A stretch of 64,000 nucleotides of DNA from an uncultured Pelagibacteraceae bacterium (lineage in GTDB: Bacteria; Pseudomonadota; Alphaproteobacteria; Pelagibacterales; Pelagibacteraceae): contig CACOCP010000005.1 of assembly GCA_902625715.1 (NCBI GenBank), positions 1 through 64,000 on the forward strand, written 5' to 3'. The stretch's first letter is position 1. Each line of letters begins with the position of its first letter. The position numbers were made by a program, and so were the translations under genes. This document shows, in pieces, positions 55,732 to 63,722 of this stretch. The notes beneath the pieces were generated by a model. The model searched no databases, was not told the DNA's origin, and saw only the letters and a program-made list of their open reading frames with translations.

Positions 55732-55780
55732 TTTAGAGAAAAACCCTGTTACCTTGTACCTTTTCAGGCACAAAGAACAG

Positions 55781-55920
55781 TAGTTTTTGGCACGTCGTTG
55801 TATGCGCTACCGCCATGCCTTCCACTTCGCTATTTTAGCGCTACTCAGCGAAGTTTTCTGCCCTCTAGGCTTGAATCTCTCGATTTTTCCCTAGATGGTC
55901 AGTTAAGAGTTGCCTCTTAA
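55781..55920. ncRNA. Candidate structured RNA or recombination locus (GC-rich block)
   Basis: By hand count 55781-55900 is about 48% G+C, while the following 120 bases are about 24%. It contains several hairpins: GGCACG/CATGCC across 55789-55820, ACTTCGCT/AGCGAAGT (enclosing TAGCGCTA), a CTAGG/CCTAG stem with an inner GAATC/GATTT pair (55861-55898), and a perfect TTAAGAG/CTCTTAA stem with loop TTGC (55903-55920). No protein frame is convincing. It is not a tRNA and shows no motif of SRP RNA, RNase P RNA or tmRNA that I can recognise. The strand is undecided. Confidence 0.5.
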
Positions 55921-56012
55921 TTCATTATTAAAATAACATATTAGCAATTTTAAGGGTATCACTTTATCGTTGAATTTAACGGTTTTTTAACACTTGTGAA
56001 TAGCGTTAATAA

Positions 56013-56231
56013 CTAACTTGGCTTCACAATTATTAATATAAAATATGAAACATAAAACAGAACAGTCATGATACCTAAGAAATAAACCTCTATAGATTTG
56101 CCATTTTTCTTAAACACCAAATAAGTAAGCAATGTTAATCCAAAAGATATAATCAAAAAATATATTGGCTCAATTGAGCCGTCTATAGACACCATGATTA
56201 TAGATTTTAAACTATTGACATTTAAAATCAC
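56013..56231 (-). CDS. Small membrane protein of unknown function, divergent from the recombinase
   Basis: The 72 residues hold two hydrophobic segments (about 21-38 and 48-69) and no known motif. A second ATG at 56195 (MVSIDGSIEPIYFLI) is an equally possible start. It lies head to head with the tyrosine recombinase across a 45-base region made almost entirely of an inverted repeat. A role with the recombinase cannot be claimed from this alone. Confidence 0.5.
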   Translation of the reverse strand: MILNVNSLKSIIMVSIDGSIEPIYFLIISFGLTLLTYLVFKKNGKSIEVYFLGIMTVLFYVSYFILIIVKPS

Positions 56232-56238
56232 TTAATAT

Positions 56239-56273
56239 ATTACTAGTGATAATTAATTGTTATCATTAGTAAT
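56239..56273. repeat. 13-7-13 inverted repeat before the recombinase gene
   Basis: TTACTAGTGATAA (56240-56252) and TTATCATTAGTAA (56260-56272) are inverted copies with one mismatch, separated by the 7-base spacer TTAATTG; one more A-T pair flanks them. The second arm ends 4 bases before the recombinase ATG. Arm and spacer sizes are those of core sites of tyrosine recombinases, but an operator is equally possible. Confidence 0.7.
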
Positions 56274-56276
56274 TAT

Positions 56277-57230
56277 ATGAATGAACTAACTACAGACCTA
56301 AAATTGCTTCATGAAGCAACTTTAAATAACTTAAAAAACTCAAAAGCTAATAATACTTTAAGAGCTTACAAATCTGATTTTAAAGATTTTGGAGTTTTTT
56401 GTGCAAAAAATGGATTAAATTCATTACCAACTGAACCAAAAATAGTTTCCCTATATCTTACACACCTTTCAAAAAATTCAAAAATAAGCACTTTAAGAAG
56501 GAGATTAGTGTCAATAAGTATGGTTCATAAAATGAAAGGGCATTATCTTGATACCAAACATCCAATTATAGTTGAAAATTTAATGGGAATAAGAAGAGTT
56601 AAAGGAAGTATTCAGAGAGGAAAAAAACCTATACTAATCAATCATTTAAAATTACTTATTGATACAATAAATGAACAAAAAACTGAGGAAATAAAAAAAT
56701 TTAGAGACAAATCATTAATATTAATCGGCTTTGGAGGTGGTTTTAGACGAACAGAACTAATTTCAATTGATCATGAGGATTTAGAATTTGTATCTGAGGG
56801 TCTTAAAATTACTGTTAAAAAATCAAAAACTGATCAATTTGGTGAGGGAATGATAAAAGGACTGCCCTTCTTTGCCACTGAAAATTACTGTCCTGTTAAA
56901 AACTTGAATAAATGGCTCGAAATAGCAAAGATCAAGTCTGGACCAATTTTTAGAAGATTTTCAAAAGGTTTATCACTAACAGATAAAAGACTTTCAGACC
57001 AATCAGTAGTCTTATTGATTAAAGAATATTTACGTTTAGCCGGTATCGAAAATAAAAACTTTGCTGGTCATAGTTTGAGATCAGGTTTTGCAACAGTTGC
57101 AGCTGAGTCAGGAGCGGATGAAAGAAGTATTATGGCTATGACAGGTCATAAAACTACCCAAATGGTAAGGAGGTACATCAGAGAAGCAAATATTTTTAAA
57201 AATAATGCTCTAAGTAAAGTTAAGTTTTAA
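56277..57230 (+). CDS. Tyrosine recombinase / phage-type integrase
   Basis: It cuts and rejoins DNA at specific sites. The 317 residues have an N-terminal SAM-like DNA-binding domain (about 15-100, TLRAYKSDFKDFGVFCAKNG) and a catalytic domain with the full set: R157 in GGFRRTEL, K near 182-184, H265-x-x-R268 in GHSLRSGFA, H291 in GHKTTQMV and the nucleophile Y300 in RRYIREA. It is not XerC or XerD-like enough to call either. No other phage or transposon gene is near. No Shine-Dalgarno is seen because the inverted repeat fills the leader. Its end overlaps the GT9 gene by 21 bases tail to tail. Confidence 0.92.
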   Translation: MNELTTDLKLLHEATLNNLKNSKANNTLRAYKSDFKDFGVFCAKNGLNSLPTEPKIVSLYLTHLSKNSKISTLRRRLVSISMVHKMKGHYLDTKHPIIVENLMGIRRVKGSIQRGKKPILINHLKLLIDTINEQKTEEIKKFRDKSLILIGFGGGFRRTELISIDHEDLEFVSEGLKITVKKSKTDQFGEGMIKGLPFFATENYCPVKNLNKWLEIAKIKSGPIFRRFSKGLSLTDKRLSDQSVVLLIKEYLRLAGIENKNFAGHSLRSGFATVAAESGADERSIMAMTGHKTTQMVRRYIREANIFKNNALSKVKF

Positions 57231-58205
57231 AATATCCCTTGATACCCTTTTTATATCATCTCTAAACACAGTTGTAATATTACTCATATGACCAATCCAA
57301 AAATTAGTAGAAATTAACCTATCTTTTTGAATAAGGGCAATAGTTTTTTTATTTAAGGAATGTGACACATGACTAATTGCACCTTCACAACAAATCAAAA
57401 TTTTTGAATTAAGAACTATGTTTTCAAGATCTCTAAAAGAACTTTGTTCAATAAATTTAACATTTTTTTTTGAAATCGTAATGTGTGGATCTTTTATATT
57501 TTTAAAATATTTAGTTTTAAATTCATTCATAATTCCAACCTTTTTAAAACCTTGAGTAATAACAATATTACATTTAAATTTCTTAATTAAGGATTTTAAA
57601 AAAGAGTAAATAGAATCGGGTTTAAGATTCATGTAATCAAAATCATGAAAATAATAATCTTTAAACCATTTTTCATCTAAATGAAGATGTACATAAGGTT
57701 TAGGCAATTTAAATTTCTTTTTAATGAATTTGTAATTTTTGTAATAATTTATTTTTTTTGGAGATTTAATATCTAGGTAATTTATAAGTATCTGAAAATT
57801 TTTATATTGAGTATTTGTCTCGGTATTTTTTATATATTTATGATAAAAAAAGGAAATTAAAAACTTTGGATAAAAATCTTTCAGGAAACAAATTTTAATT
57901 TTTGAGTTAATAAAAATACCACTTAGAAAAGACCTCCTTTTTCCATCGAGAACAATTAAATAATCATAATTTTTATTTTTGATTTGAAGAAAAAGATTGA
58001 AAAAATCTAAAATTTTATTTTGGGTTTTATCAAAAATAAAAATTTGATTTATATATTTAAAATTTTTAATATATTTTGAATTATATCTTGACGCCACAAC
58101 ATCAACTTGATTTTTTTTTGATACCTCTGATATTGAATTAGTAACTAACTGAGATGTGATAAAATCTCCTATTCTATCAGTCCTAAAAATTAAGAATTTA
58201 GCCAT
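57210..58205 (-). CDS. Glycosyltransferase family 9 (heptosyltransferase-like)
   Basis: It is predicted to transfer heptose or another sugar to lipopolysaccharide or a related surface glycan. The start KFLIFRTDRIGDFITSQLV is the typical GT9 motif (R-x-D-R-I-G-D), and the C-terminal half has FIEQSSFRDLENIVLNS and CCEGAISHVSHSLNKKTIAL, the acceptor/donor site motif. The length of 331 is normal. It overlaps the CgeB-like gene by 8 bases. The sequence is very Lys/Asn/Ile-rich, common in SAR11 variable-region glycan genes. Confidence 0.87.
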   Translation of the reverse strand: MAKFLIFRTDRIGDFITSQLVTNSISEVSKKNQVDVVASRYNSKYIKNFKYINQIFIFDKTQNKILDFFNLFLQIKNKNYDYLIVLDGKRRSFLSGIFINSKIKICFLKDFYPKFLISFFYHKYIKNTETNTQYKNFQILINYLDIKSPKKINYYKNYKFIKKKFKLPKPYVHLHLDEKWFKDYYFHDFDYMNLKPDSIYSFLKSLIKKFKCNIVITQGFKKVGIMNEFKTKYFKNIKDPHITISKKNVKFIEQSSFRDLENIVLNSKILICCEGAISHVSHSLNKKTIALIQKDRLISTNFWIGHMSNITTVFRDDIKRVSRDILKLNFT

Positions 58206-59238
58206 CGTGCCAGACTTGTATATTTGTAATTTTTTCCCCTAAGGTTTTTTTCACCATAAACTCAGCTATAATTTTATTATTAAATATTTTGTGTGCTTTT
58301 TTATATCCATTTCTGGCTATTTTTTTTCTTAATTCATTATTTTTTTTATAAAATAAAATTTTTGAATTAAGGTCACTGGCACTATCAAAAAATATCATCT
58401 CACTTTGATTGAAAAAATCTTGATATTGATAATCTTTATGTTCAAAAGTGAGTATGCCATTACCTAATAAAGTTGCCATTCTTTCGCTCGAATAGTATTT
58501 AATAGGTTTACCTCTGGTGATATTAATACCCATATTACACTTGCTAATTTCCTCAAAATATTCAGCACCCCAAACAGGATTTTTTTTATATCCAAAGAAG
58601 TTATTTTTAGTTTTTTCAGTAATTTTCTTTATAAATTCAACACGATCATCATAATGATTCTTTTTTAAAACACCTCTATGTACTCCATGACTAATTGCTA
58701 AAAAAACATCATATTCATTATTTTTCATGTAATTTTTATATACATCAATTGATGGATCTATTGCGTTTGGTATAAAATAGCAATTCTTATCAGCAAAATT
58801 TAACTTAGATGGTGATGTTGTTATAAAATTTGCATCAGTAAATTGATACTTAAGATAAAATCTTTCTTTATTCTTTTCATAATCAGGTCCTTTCTTAACC
58901 AGGGGGTCAATAAACCATTGCGCAATCTTAATGTCTCTATATTTTTCTTTTATTTTAAGCAAATCCAAATAGTTCAATCTATCGACGTGCCCAAAAAAAA
59001 TTATATCAGGTTTAAAATTATTTATGTTTTCAATAATTTTATTAAAGAGATATCTTCTTGATCCTATATCAAATAAACTTTTCTTTTCTTTTTGTATGTC
59101 TCTATCGCTAATGTGTAATACAGAGTAATTATTAAGAATGAAACCATTATTAATTTTTTTTGTTGTGGAATAATACAATCTTCCATTGTGTCTAAAATGA
59201 AGATCTGAAATATGCAATATTTTAGGTGTCCTTTTCAT
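58198..59238 (-). CDS. CgeB-like glycosyltransferase family protein
   Basis: The 346 residues resemble the CgeB / glycosyltransferase-1-like group: KPDIIFFGHVDRLNYLDLLK and KIAQWFIDPLVKKGPDYE in the first half, FIPNAIDPSIDVY, then NMGINITRGKPIKYYSSERMATLLGNGILTF, and the end motif RKKIARNGYKKAHKIFN. Donor and acceptor are unknown; modification of a surface glycan is likely because a GT9 gene follows. It overlaps the GIY-YIG gene by 17 bases. Confidence 0.75.
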   Translation of the reverse strand: MKRTPKILHISDLHFRHNGRLYYSTTKKINNGFILNNYSVLHISDRDIQKEKKSLFDIGSRRYLFNKIIENINNFKPDIIFFGHVDRLNYLDLLKIKEKYRDIKIAQWFIDPLVKKGPDYEKNKERFYLKYQFTDANFITTSPSKLNFADKNCYFIPNAIDPSIDVYKNYMKNNEYDVFLAISHGVHRGVLKKNHYDDRVEFIKKITEKTKNNFFGYKKNPVWGAEYFEEISKCNMGINITRGKPIKYYSSERMATLLGNGILTFEHKDYQYQDFFNQSEMIFFDSASDLNSKILFYKKNNELRKKIARNGYKKAHKIFNNKIIAEFMVKKTLGEKITNIQVWHDG

Positions 59239-59494
59239 ATTTCAATAAATATTTATTTTTAATTTTTCTTCTTTTTTTATAGTCTTTTTTTAATTTGTAT
59301 TCTTCTTTAAGCGCTATTGATTTGTTATTATATTTTTTTGAATAAATAATCTTCCATTTTCTACCTCTTGTAAACTTTGCACCACTCGAACTATTATGCT
59401 TTTTTAATCTATTAATTAAATTATTTGTATAACCTACGTACGAAATATTTGTTTTTGTAGATTTCGATAATATCAAATAGACATAATAATTCAT
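59222..59494 (-). CDS. GIY-YIG domain nuclease-like protein
   Basis: The 90 residues are a single GIY-YIG domain of the UPF0213/YhbQ kind: YYVYLILSKS (the GIY part is degenerate), SYVGYTNNLINRLKKHN (YxG and catalytic Arg), SGAKFTRGRKWKIIYSKKY and ALKEEYKLKK with the expected Glu. Many small GIY-YIG proteins have unknown DNA targets. It lies 36 bases from the tRNA-Glu 3' end, at the border of the accessory region. Confidence 0.88.
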   Translation of the reverse strand: MNYYVYLILSKSTKTNISYVGYTNNLINRLKKHNSSSGAKFTRGRKWKIIYSKKYNNKSIALKEEYKLKKDYKKRRKIKNKYLLKYEKDT

Positions 59495-59529
59495 ATTATG
59501 ATATTATATTATCATTTTTAAAGAATAAA

Positions 59530-59604
59530 TGGCGGTCCCTAGGGGAATCGAACCCCTCTTTCATGGATGAAAACCATGTGTCCTAACCGATAGACGAAGG
59601 GACC
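59530..59604 (-). tRNA. tRNA-Glu (TTC)
   Basis: On the minus strand the acceptor GGTCCCT pairs with AGGGACC, the discriminator is G and CCA is encoded. The anticodon loop TTTTCAT gives TTC. The T-arm is GGTTCGATTCC. Its 3' end faces the accessory region with the recombinase, although I found no second copy of the tRNA end there. Confidence 0.97.
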
Positions 59605-59645
59605 AAAAAAAGGTCTTTTAGTTGAAAATATTTACATAATCAAGG

Positions 59646-60593
59646 CTATATTATTTCCTCTTTTTTACTAATTACCTCAAAAGTATTGCTATTTTTGTGT
59701 GTAATAAGTGTCTCAGAAAAAAACTCTTGTCCTTTAATTTCAATACCTTTAACCAAATCTCCATGTGTAATACCTGTGGCGGAAAAAATTGAGTCACCTG
59801 ATATAATTTCATTTAGCTGATATTTTTTGTTTAAATCTTTAATACCCATTTCTTTAGCTCTTTTAATATCTTTATCTTCATTGAAAATGAATCTTCCTTG
59901 AAAAAAACAATTGCTTGCATCAAGTGCAGAAGCAGCCAAAACACCTTCTGGCCCACCACCTATTCCGATAAACATATCCACATTAAACTTGTTATCTGTA
60001 ACATATAGAGCACCAGAAACATCTCCATCTGTAATTAACTTTTTTTTAACTTTTAAATTATCTAAAGTATTTATTATTTTATTATGTCTCTCACGATTCA
60101 ATAGGCATACAGTCAAATCACTCAATTGTTTATTCGAAGCATCAGCTAAATTTTTTAAATTTTTTTCTAAAGTAAAATCTAAATCTACAGTTCCTTTCTC
60201 AATATTTTTACCAACAGCTATTTTTTCCATGTATGTCTCTGGAGCGTGAAAAAGATTATTTTTTTCTGCTATTGCTAGAACAGATATTCCTCCAGGTAGA
60301 TTTTTTGCAACAAAATTAGTACCCTCAACTGGATCAACAGCTATATCAATTTCTGCTCCATTTTTTGTTCCTAACTTTTCACCTATATAAAGCATAGGTG
60401 CTTCATCAAGTTCACCTTCCCCTATTACAACACGTCCATTAATATTAAGATTATTTAATTCAGCTCTCATAATATCAACAGCAGCTTTATCAGCACCTAT
60501 TTTATCATTAAGACCTTTGAACTTTGATGCAGCTAAAGCGGCTTTAGATGTAATTCTTCTCATTTTTTCTATTAGTGTTTTTTCTAAAGCCAT
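59646..60593 (-). CDS. glpX: Fructose-1,6-bisphosphatase class II
   Basis: It converts fructose-1,6-bisphosphate to fructose-6-phosphate in gluconeogenesis. The metal and substrate motifs of the GlpX group are visible: GEGELDEAPMLYIGE, IAVDPVEGTNFVAKNLPGG, DGDVSGALYV and IGIGGGPEGVLAASALDA. The length of 315 is slightly short of E. coli GlpX (336). Its start is immediately next to the stop of the SbmA-like gene with a one-base overlap. Confidence 0.96.
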   Translation of the reverse strand: MALEKTLIEKMRRITSKAALAASKFKGLNDKIGADKAAVDIMRAELNNLNINGRVVIGEGELDEAPMLYIGEKLGTKNGAEIDIAVDPVEGTNFVAKNLPGGISVLAIAEKNNLFHAPETYMEKIAVGKNIEKGTVDLDFTLEKNLKNLADASNKQLSDLTVCLLNRERHNKIINTLDNLKVKKKLITDGDVSGALYVTDNKFNVDMFIGIGGGPEGVLAASALDASNCFFQGRFIFNEDKDIKRAKEMGIKDLNKKYQLNEIISGDSIFSATGITHGDLVKGIEIKGQEFFSETLITHKNSNTFEVISKKEEII

Positions 60594-61585
60594 TAGGATT
60601 TTATTAAAATTTTATCACTTCTTTCAATTCTTTTTTCAAATTCTCTTAGTCTTTTATAAACACTTGCAAGTTCAATGATTGTTGGCCAAGCTTTTAAGAT
60701 GTATTGCATTGACCCCTCTACTCTACCAAAGGCTCTTATTATTTGCTGCATCACTCCTAAAGTTACTACGCCAGCTACTATTGCAGGAGCTAAAAAAACA
60801 TACGCTGATAAAACGTTTGCTTGTAAATATGCTATTCTCCCGATATTAAAATACAAATATCTAATATAGCTTAAAAAATGAATGTTTCTTACATCATCAA
60901 ATAATTCTTCAATTGTTTTTGGTCTCACTGTTCCATCATCTTCTGCAATAACAAGTATTTTTCTATATGCCGCCTCCTTTTTTTGAAGATCATATTCAAC
61001 TCCAACTAATCTTAAGATCAATCCAAGTAAAATTAGAAAAATTGTTCCTCCTACAGACCAAATGAATGCACCTACAATTAAACCATAATCCCAGTCTCCA
61101 AAAAAAAATATTGGTATACCTATACTTAAGCCAAACAATATAGGTGTGAATTGAACCAACACCATAATTGCCTCAATAAGACTAGTACCTAAAGATTCCA
61201 TAATTCTTGTAAACTTAATAGTGTCTTCCTGGACACGTTGGGATGCTCCCTCTATCAACCGTGCTTTTTCATATACACTGTGATACCATTCAACCATAGC
61301 TGTTCTCCATCTGAACAAATAGTGGGCTGTAAAGAAACTTATTATTACACCAAGAGATACAGCCATTGCTGCCAATTTTATAAATGACAATAGGCTCATC
61401 CAATATTCGCTCATTGTGATTGAATTTGGAGCAGCCAAGGCCTTTTGTATCATGTCATAAAATTCACCGAACCATTCATTGATTTTTACATCAAGTTTTA
61501 CTTGAACCCAAAGTGAGGATAAAATAATAGCTGAACCTATCCACGACCAAATAAACCAATTTTTCTGTGTAAAGAATCTAAACAT
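60593..61585 (-). CDS. SbmA/BacA-like membrane transporter
   Basis: The 330 residues match the SbmA/BacA-like peptide uptake family: a membrane region with WFGEFYDMIQKAL, then FRWRTAMVEWYHSVYEKARLIEGASQRVQEDTIKF, which is the characteristic EGA..R..ED..KF segment, and a closing ILKAWPTIIELASVYKRLREFE. E. coli SbmA has 406 residues, so this form is compact. The family imports peptides or antimicrobial peptides with the proton gradient. No ATPase domain is present. Confidence 0.87.
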   Translation of the reverse strand: MFRFFTQKNWFIWSWIGSAIILSSLWVQVKLDVKINEWFGEFYDMIQKALAAPNSITMSEYWMSLLSFIKLAAMAVSLGVIISFFTAHYLFRWRTAMVEWYHSVYEKARLIEGASQRVQEDTIKFTRIMESLGTSLIEAIMVLVQFTPILFGLSIGIPIFFFGDWDYGLIVGAFIWSVGGTIFLILLGLILRLVGVEYDLQKKEAAYRKILVIAEDDGTVRPKTIEELFDDVRNIHFLSYIRYLYFNIGRIAYLQANVLSAYVFLAPAIVAGVVTLGVMQQIIRAFGRVEGSMQYILKAWPTIIELASVYKRLREFEKRIERSDKILIKS

Positions 61586-61589
61586 TTAA

Positions 61590-61871
61590 TTATTTAGTAA
61601 AATTATCAGCATAAGATTTTTTGACTATTTTTCTTATCTTTGGTTCTATAAGTTCGAAACTAATCTTATTTTTTTTAGCATATTCAATTGCAAGCTCTTT
61701 TGAGGAAAATTCTAACTTTAGTTCTGAGCTTGTATCTGTTGAACTTTCCCAACCCATAAGAGGATTAATGCCAGGCTTTTCTGTTATAAACTCAATGATC
61801 CATTTATCGAATTTTTTCACACCTGATTGCATGGCCGTTTTAGAGGGTTTATATATTTTAGCTTTTTTCAT
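61590..61871 (-). CDS. Complex I accessory subunit, NDUFS4-like (ETC complex I subunit family)
   Basis: The 93 residues match the bacterial homologue of mitochondrial NDUFS4/AQDQ: KIYKPSKTAMQSGVKKFDKWIIEF, NPLMGWESSTDTSSELKLEFSSKELAIEYAKKN and the end with KIRKIVKKSYADNF. It binds the peripheral arm of NADH:quinone oxidoreductase in Alphaproteobacteria. The gene stands alone between tRNA-Pro and the SbmA-like gene, away from a nuo operon, as is usual for it. Confidence 0.92.
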   Translation of the reverse strand: MKKAKIYKPSKTAMQSGVKKFDKWIIEFITEKPGINPLMGWESSTDTSSELKLEFSSKELAIEYAKKNKISFELIEPKIRKIVKKSYADNFTK

Positions 61872-61876
61872 AAAGA

Positions 61877-61953
<77 letters not shown>

Positions 61954-62049
61954 AATGCAGTACTAATACAGTAGAATAATTAAATTTCAAAGTATATTAA
62001 TGTCGATTATTAATAAAAAACTATTTATTTATTATATATTCTAACTTTT

Positions 62050-62547
62050 ATGATTATAAGTTGTCCTGAATGCAGTAAGAGATTTAATATTGATCAAAAT
62101 CTTATTCCTGAAGATGGAAGATTATTACAATGTAGTAATTGCATGCACAAATGGCATTTCGTAATTAAAAAAAATGAGGAAATAATTGAGGAACCAATTA
62201 AATCAGAGGAAGTAATTATAGAAAATAAAAATCAAGAAAAAAAAATAAATCCATCACAAGAATTTATTCCTATTGAAGATGAAAGTGTTGAAAAAGAATT
62301 AAAAAGAGAACAAAAAGTAATAAATAAAGTAAAAAAAAAAGATAAAAAACGAAATAAAAAAAACAAACCAATAAAATTATTAAATATGATAATTGTTATA
62401 ATTATTTCTGTGGCAGCATTAGTAATTATTATAGATACTTTTAGGATTGAATTATCTAAATATATACCTTTTTTAAACCCAATACTTGATAGCTTTTATG
62501 CAATTATTGCTGACATAAACTCATTTATTAAAGATTTAATAAGATAA
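62050..62547 (+). CDS. Zinc-ribbon (MJ0042-type) membrane protein
   Basis: The first 36 residues form a zinc ribbon: IISCPECSKRFNIDQ and LLQCSNCMHKWHF, with two CxxC pairs. A long Glu/Lys-rich linker (about 40-115) follows, and then one membrane helix (LNMIIVIIISVAALVIIIDTF) with a short tail. Such proteins are common in Alphaproteobacteria, often near ftsE/ftsX; the function is unknown. Its stop overlaps the nhaA start by one base. Confidence 0.83.
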   Translation: MIISCPECSKRFNIDQNLIPEDGRLLQCSNCMHKWHFVIKKNEEIIEEPIKSEEVIIENKNQEKKINPSQEFIPIEDESVEKELKREQKVINKVKKKDKKRNKKNKPIKLLNMIIVIIISVAALVIIIDTFRIELSKYIPFLNPILDSFYAIIADINSFIKDLIR

Positions 62548-63722
62548 TGATAAATAATATAACTAAACCATTTAGATGGTTTTTTAAATTAGAAGCAGCA
62601 AGTGGCTTAGTACTTTTATTTAGTGCTATAATTGCTTTAGTAATTAGTAATTCGGAATTATCAAATCTATATTTTAACACTTTAGAAAATTATTTGTTTA
62701 TAGGTATAAACAACTTTGGCATTAAGTTATCTGTCTTACATTGGATAAATGATGCTTTGATGGCCATATTTTTCTTTTTTGTAACTTTAGAAATTAAAAG
62801 AGAATTTTTACAAGGCGAACTATCAAACATTAAGCAAGCTATGCTTCCTATAATTGGAGCTATTGGTGGAATGTTGGTACCTGCACTTTTTTATATATTT
62901 ATAAATTATGGAAATTCAGAAACGATTGTTGGATGGGCAATACCATCTGCAACAGATATTGCATTTTCTCTTGGAGTTTTATCTTTATTAGGCTCTAGGG
63001 TACCAATTTCTTTAAAAGTTTTTTTAACTGCTCTTGCTATAATTGATGACTTAGGTGCAATTGTAATAATTGCCTTGTTTTATTCTGGAGATTTAAGCAT
63101 AAAATATTTATCTTTGATGCTTATAGCATTCATAATATTGCTAATTTTAAATAAATTTAATGTTAAAAAATTCTTACCATATTTAATTGTAGGTTTATTT
63201 CTGTGGGAGTTTACTCATCAATCTGGAATCCATGCTACTATAGCTGGTGTTTTGTTAGCTTGTACAATACCACATAGAAAAAAAGAGAAAGATTTTTCAC
63301 TATTGATTAAATTAGAACATGCAATTAGCCCATATGTTGCGTTTGGTATTATGCCACTTTTCGCATTTGCTAATGCAGGAGTATCACTTGAGGGTTTAAC
63401 TTTAGGTTCTCTTTTAAATAAAGTGCCCCTTGGTATCTTGTTAGGTTTATTTGTAGGAAAACAATTAGGTGTTTTTGTATTTTCTTACATCTCGATTAAA
63501 CTTAAATTTGCGCAAATGCCAACTAATTCAAATTGGATTAATTTTTATGCAGTTGGAGTATTAACAGGTATTGGTTTTACTATGAGTTTATTTGTTGGGA
63601 ATCTAGCTTTCGTAGACAGTATGCAATATATGGATGGTGTAAAAATTGGTGTCCTATCAGGTTCATTGCTTTCGACTGTTTTTGGATATTTGTTACTACT
63701 TATATTTTCAAAAAATAAATGA
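62547..63722 (+). CDS. nhaA: Na+/H+ antiporter NhaA
   Basis: It exchanges protons for sodium and helps pH and sodium balance. The key aspartate pair of E. coli NhaA is present as D167-D168 in ALAIIDDLGAIVIIALF. FFVTLEIKREFLQGEL, GWAIPSATDIAFSLGVL and FGIMPLFAFANAGVSL are family motifs. The 391 residues form about twelve helices. The stop and the next ATG overlap by four bases (ATGA). Confidence 0.97.
   Translation: MINNITKPFRWFFKLEAASGLVLLFSAIIALVISNSELSNLYFNTLENYLFIGINNFGIKLSVLHWINDALMAIFFFFVTLEIKREFLQGELSNIKQAMLPIIGAIGGMLVPALFYIFINYGNSETIVGWAIPSATDIAFSLGVLSLLGSRVPISLKVFLTALAIIDDLGAIVIIALFYSGDLSIKYLSLMLIAFIILLILNKFNVKKFLPYLIVGLFLWEFTHQSGIHATIAGVLLACTIPHRKKEKDFSLLIKLEHAISPYVAFGIMPLFAFANAGVSLEGLTLGSLLNKVPLGILLGLFVGKQLGVFVFSYISIKLKFAQMPTNSNWINFYAVGVLTGIGFTMSLFVGNLAFVDSMQYMDGVKIGVLSGSLLSTVFGYLLLLIFSKNK

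Noticed and set aside
55732-55773. N-terminal extension of the Ogt-like protein from a TTG codon
   Set aside because: The extra 14 residues have no family match, the TTG is a weak start, and they enter the GC-rich block. The ATG at 55731 begins just before the conserved domain.
55741-55850. A 33-codon reading frame on the minus strand through the GC-rich block, and a short frame AENFAE recalling a tmRNA tag
   Set aside because: The longer frame has no start signal or family match. The tag-like frame lies inside a hairpin and lacks the tRNA-like part of tmRNA.
59495-59529. Attachment-site direct repeat of the tRNA-Glu 3' end
   Set aside because: I looked for copies of the tRNA 3' part in 54971-56276 and found only matches of a few bases.
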